Assembly (NCBI RefSeq): GCF_000739455.1
Contig: NZ_CP009211.1
Span: 62,001 to 126,000, forward strand
DNA from: Corynebacterium imitans
GTDB taxonomy: Bacteria; Actinomycetota; Actinomycetes; Mycobacteriales; Mycobacteriaceae
Direction of reading: 5' to 3'
Length of the DNA stretch: 64,000 bases
The notes beneath the pieces were generated by a model, which had not been told where the DNA came from, did no database searches, and saw only the letters and a program-made list of their open reading frames with translations. Shown one piece after another: positions 61,502 to 64,000 of this stretch (positions are counted from its first letter, which is position 1; every line of letters starts with the position of its first letter). Position numbers and translations under genes: made by a program.

Positions 61502-62281
61502 GTGGGAGTAGCTCATTTTAAGAAAGAATGGATCTCGGACGAGCGACTCAAACCATACTTGGAGAGAATGTTCCACGCGGAGGAAGCAGCTCTGGAGCTG
61601 TACCTAGTGGACCGTAAACTCGCGAGTGCGTTTTTCCGCGACATTGCATTTATCGAGGTTGCGCTGCGAAACGCCATCAACCGACTTTTGGCCGAAAAGT
61701 TTGGCTCGGACTGGTACGCCAGGGCTGAAGTTGGTTTCGACGCGCGAGTTCGCGGCAACATCAGCGAAGCATGGGACTCACTGCCACGGAGATATACGGC
61801 GCAGCAGGTGGTGCGAGGGGCCACACTGGGCAGCCGTATCGTCGCGGCCTCGATGTTCAGAACATGGACCAACATGTTGGACAAAGGTGGCGGGACTGGG
61901 CTTGCTGCTCCATTTGAGAGAGCCGACCATGATCAGATTTGGGATAGCGCTGCTTTGTTGGAAGTTTTTCCTGGCGCGAGGCAGCTTGCCAGAGTGCAAG
62001 ACCCGAATTTCTCGTCTCAGGGACTCACGCGGGAATGGGTGTATCACAAGGTGCTCCCGGTGCGGAAAATTCGGAACCGGGTCGCCCACCATGAGCCGCT
62101 AGTGTTGTCGGGAGTTCCGATTACCGGCACCAACCACCGCTTGAGCCCGCGGGAAAGCTTCGACGCGTACATGGATCTTGCGGCAATGCTTGACCGCGAC
62201 TTGGCGTCCTTCCTGGAAGGGCTGCGAACCAGTGACGAGCTTGAACAAGCAGAACTGCTGCTGGATGCAGTCCCCGATTAG
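61502..62281 (+). CDS. Abi family (HEPN-like) abortive-infection-type protein
   Basis: 259 aa. The Abi_2-like core is seen in YLVDRKLASAFFRDIAFIEVALRNAINRLLAEKFG (about 34-68), and the C-terminal RNRVAHHEP (191-199) supplies the R-x4-H dyad of HEPN RNases. It probably cleaves RNA or limits phage growth, but no partner gene is adjacent. GTG 61502 follows GGGGGA. Its 5' part is AT-richer than its neighbours, and it lies opposite to the glfT1-like/wzt/wzm genes, which suggests insertion. Two perfect ACTTTT/AAAAGT repeats overlap it, one covering the start codon. Confidence 0.8.
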   Translation: MGVAHFKKEWISDERLKPYLERMFHAEEAALELYLVDRKLASAFFRDIAFIEVALRNAINRLLAEKFGSDWYARAEVGFDARVRGNISEAWDSLPRRYTAQQVVRGATLGSRIVAASMFRTWTNMLDKGGGTGLAAPFERADHDQIWDSAALLEVFPGARQLARVQDPNFSSQGLTREWVYHKVLPVRKIRNRVAHHEPLVLSGVPITGTNHRLSPRESFDAYMDLAAMLDRDLASFLEGLRTSDELEQAELLLDAVPD

Positions 62282-62293
62282 ATTGCCTGCAGC

Positions 62294-63088
62294 TTATCGA
62301 CGGTCCCCGTGGAAACGCTCCACCAGCTCCGCGACGTACTCGCCGGTTTCCGGCCCCTCGTAGGCACCCACCACGTCCGAGACGAGACCCGCCTGCCGGA
62401 TCTCGCCCTTGTCCACCCACAGGGCGGTGTTGCACAGCTGGGCGAGGAAGTCGTTGGAGTGCGAGGCGAAGACCAGGATGCCGGAGCGCTCGACCATCTC
62501 GGCCAACCGGACGCGTGCTTTGGCCATGAAGGCGGCGTCGACGGCGCCGATGCCCTCGTCGAGAAGCAGAATCTCTGGCTCGATGGAGGTGACCACGCCG
62601 AGGGCGAGGCGCACGCGCATGCCGGTGGAGTAGGTGCGCAGCGGCATGCTGAGATAGTCGCCGAGCTCGGAGAACTCCGCGATCTCGTCCATCTTGGCCT
62701 TCATTTGTTTGCGGGTCTGGCCGAGGAAGAGGCCGCGGATGATGATGTTCTCGTAGCCGGAGATCTCCGGGTCCATGCCCACGCCCAGGTCGAAGACGGG
62801 CGCGACGCGGCCGCGCACATCGGCGACGCCGCGGGTCGGCTCGTAGATGCCGGAGAGCAGGCGCAAAAGCGTGGACTTGCCGGCGCCGTTGTGGCCGACG
62901 AGGCCGACGCGGTCGCCCTCGCGCAGGTGGAGGTTGATGTCTTTGAGCGCCTCGACGACGACGGTGTTGGAGGCGTTCTTGCCAATCTTGCCGCCGGCCG
63001 AGGACATGACGGCCTTCTTCAGCGAGCGGGACTTAGCGTCGAAGATGGGGAAGTCGACGCAGGCGTTGTAGGTGTCGATAGAAACCAT
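62294..63088 (-). CDS. wzt: ABC exporter ATP-binding protein Wzt (galactan/O-antigen type, Rv3781-like)
   Basis: 264 aa. Walker A GHNGAGKST, signature STGMRVRLALGV, Walker B EILLLDEGIGAVD and H-loop FASHSND are intact. It has no C-terminal carbohydrate-binding domain, so export is not coupled to chain-end recognition. The N-terminal VSIDTYNACVDFPIFDAKSRSLKKA extension is typical of RfbE/TagH-like ATPases. With Wzm it should flip lipid-linked galactan. The stop codon lies inside a copy of the GCTTATCGACG motif. Confidence 0.92.
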   Translation of the reverse strand: MVSIDTYNACVDFPIFDAKSRSLKKAVMSSAGGKIGKNASNTVVVEALKDINLHLREGDRVGLVGHNGAGKSTLLRLLSGIYEPTRGVADVRGRVAPVFDLGVGMDPEISGYENIIIRGLFLGQTRKQMKAKMDEIAEFSELGDYLSMPLRTYSTGMRVRLALGVVTSIEPEILLLDEGIGAVDAAFMAKARVRLAEMVERSGILVFASHSNDFLAQLCNTALWVDKGEIRQAGLVSDVVGAYEGPETGEYVAELVERFHGDRR

Positions 63089-63102
63089 TTGTGGACTCCT
63101 TC

Positions 63103-63999
63103 TTAGACCCAGTACGGCACGCGGAAGCGCATTTGGCGCATCGCCAGCAGGGTAATCCCTAAGCCGATGAGGGTGCAGATGCCGACGATGCCCCAGTGGT
63201 AGGCGGCCACCGGCTGGTCGATCATGGGGGCGCGCACGATTTCCAAGTAGTGGTAGAGCGGGTTGATCTCTGCGAGCAGGGCGCGCTGGGCCACCTCACC
63301 GCTCTGCTCCTTCAGCGTCTGGGTCGTCCACACGATCGGGGTGACGTAGAACAGCAGCTGCACGAGCGCCTCGAGCAGGGGGGCGACGTCGCGGAAGCGG
63401 GTGGCGATGATGCCGAAGAGCATGGTCACCCACACCCCGTTGAGCACGAGCAAGAGCATGGCGGGCACGGCGAGCAGCGTCTGCCAGGTCAGCGGGATGC
63501 GGAAGATGATGACCAGCAGCACCCAGATGACAATGTTGTGGGCGAAGAACAGCAACTGGCGCCACACCAGGCGGTAGACGTGCACCGAAAGGGCGGAGGG
63601 TAGCTGCTTGATCAGTCCCTCGTTTTCGATGAAGACGTTCGCCCCGTCTTTGACGCAGCCGGAGATGAAACCCCAGACGATGAAGCCGACGGTGACGTGC
63701 GGGAGGAACTCGCGAATCTCGATCTGGAAGAGCATGGAGTACAGCAGACCCAGGGCGAGCGCCATCACGCCGGTGGCGATGGTGATCCACAGTGGCCCGA
63801 GCGTGGAGCGGCGGTAGCGCTGCTTGATGTCCTGCCAACCCAGCTGCAGCCAGAGCTCGTATTGGCCCCAGCCGCGAACGAGGTCGTTGAAGGCCATGCC
63901 CATCGTCTTCGACTTCGACGGTGGGGTGTCGTGGTCTGCGTCGCTGGTCATGCGCGTGACGTCCGCGCGGAGTTGTTGAAAGTCCTGCACCTTTCTCAC
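63103..63999 (-). CDS. wzm: ABC exporter permease Wzm (galactan/O-antigen type, Rv3783-like); start near window edge
   Basis: 298 aa from GTG 63999; the frame may extend beyond the window, and ATG 63951 is another start candidate. About 6 TM segments (ABC-2 type) with the QRYRRSTLGPLWITIATGVMAL motif and the FYVTPIVW segment typical of polysaccharide exporters. It precedes wzt by 14 bp in the same operon. Confidence 0.88.
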   Translation of the reverse strand: MRKVQDFQQLRADVTRMTSDADHDTPPSKSKTMGMAFNDLVRGWGQYELWLQLGWQDIKQRYRRSTLGPLWITIATGVMALALGLLYSMLFQIEIREFLPHVTVGFIVWGFISGCVKDGANVFIENEGLIKQLPSALSVHVYRLVWRQLLFFAHNIVIWVLLVIIFRIPLTWQTLLAVPAMLLLVLNGVWVTMLFGIIATRFRDVAPLLEALVQLLFYVTPIVWTTQTLKEQSGEVAQRALLAEINPLYHYLEIVRAPMIDQPVAAYHWGIVGICTLIGLGITLLAMRQMRFRVPYWV

Positions 64000-64000
64000 C

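Larger units (their letters stand above)
28306..61700. repeat. Dispersed AT-rich inverted repeat family, ACTTTT-N5-AAAAGT and variants
   Basis: Copies with perfect 6-bp or longer arms: 34299-34317, 38922-38942 (N7), 44633-44649, 54647-54665, 56464-56484, 57073-57089, 61487-61503 and 61684-61700. A variant with arms CACAAGTTT/AAACTTGTG lies at 37981-38005. Less regular copies: 28306-28324, 37741-37760, 42246-42264, 43968-43988 (direct), 44916-44936, 46815-46830, 53368-53386 and 53595-53614. Many centres read GGCCG or GGCC. Nearly all lie inside coding regions, in different reading frames. I saw none between 1 and 28,300. Confidence 0.75.
5952..62302. repeat. Dispersed 11-mer GCTTATCGACG (variant GCTTGTCGACG)
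   Basis: GCTTATCGACG, either strand: 5952-5962, 13341-13351, 19303-19313, 22617-22627, 24827-24837, 27872-27882, 40791-40801, 50691-50701, 53768-53778 and 62292-62302. CTTATCGACG preceded by C: 24720-24729. GCTTGTCGACG: 6476-6486, 28074-28084, 42570-42580, 43561-43571 and 48892-48902. All lie in genes, many but not all reading Leu-Ile/Val-Asp. Confidence 0.7.

Overview
The window is about 64 kb of GC-rich, gene-dense chromosomal DNA from a mycolic-acid actinobacterium, most probably a Corynebacterium. The support is a ndnR-nadA-nadC-nadS operon, a single emb gene next to aftA, dprE1/dprE2, a GlfT1-like galactofuranosyltransferase with a Wzt/Wzm exporter, two corynebacterial-type HNH proteins, and many start codons that sit 6-8 nt after a TAnnnT box (leaderless transcription). 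I saw no rRNA, tRNA, CRISPR array, insertion sequence or prophage. No gap between genes exceeds 160 bp.

Layout: 1-3.2 kb, the 3' part of a large Thr-rich surface protein with SdrD-type B repeats, closed by a strong terminator. 3.3-7.2 kb, the NAD de novo operon behind a palindromic operator. 7.2-11.5 kb, an S66 peptidase, an MFS exporter with its TetR regulator, and a polytopic membrane protein. 11.6-17.5 kb, a nitrite/NO block: HNH protein, a membrane-anchored copper nitrite reductase with an extra cupredoxin domain, its membrane partner, a Cys-containing HTH regulator, flavohaemoprotein Hmp, and an XRE regulator with a small membrane protein. 17.6-28.3 kb, a glutaminase-STAS-SRPBCC fusion, TetR regulators, a GH13 enzyme, secreted and lipid-anchored proteins, an M20 peptidase, an App1-type phosphatase, AMP nucleosidase and a sirtuin. 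28.3-44.5 kb, transporters (DAACS, AbrB, TauE, LysI-type, LysE), a gamma-carbonic anhydrase-like protein, a ROK regulator, a DUF885 peptidase, an HrpB-type helicase, ThpR, an HNH protein, an acetyltransferase, an SDR, YbjQ, S4 and VOC proteins. 44.5-64 kb, cell-envelope genes: M13 peptidase, cutinase-like protein, emb, aftA, dprE2, dprE1, GtrA-like protein, glfT1-like, wzt, wzm. This last block carries two insertions: a two-component system with an ABC transporter between aftA and dprE2, and an Abi/HEPN-like gene between glfT1 and wzt.

How the genes work together: NadS is expected to supply sulfur for the NadA iron-sulfur cluster while NdnR senses NAD. The copper nitrite reductase would make NO, which Hmp would remove, and similar inverted repeats lie on both promoters. 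DprE1/DprE2 make decaprenyl-phospho-arabinose for AftA and Emb, while the GlfT1-like enzyme and Wzt/Wzm act on the galactan side.

The most unusual signals are at DNA level. (1) A dispersed AT-rich inverted repeat, ACTTTT-N5-AAAAGT and relatives, recurs inside unrelated genes from 28.3 to 61.7 kb but was not seen before that. (2) An 11-mer, GCTTATCGACG, occurs ten times, with five more copies carrying G for A. (3) Ten of fourteen convergent gene pairs share a 4-bp stop-codon overlap. (4) Five divergent pairs appear to share overlapping back-to-back -10 boxes.
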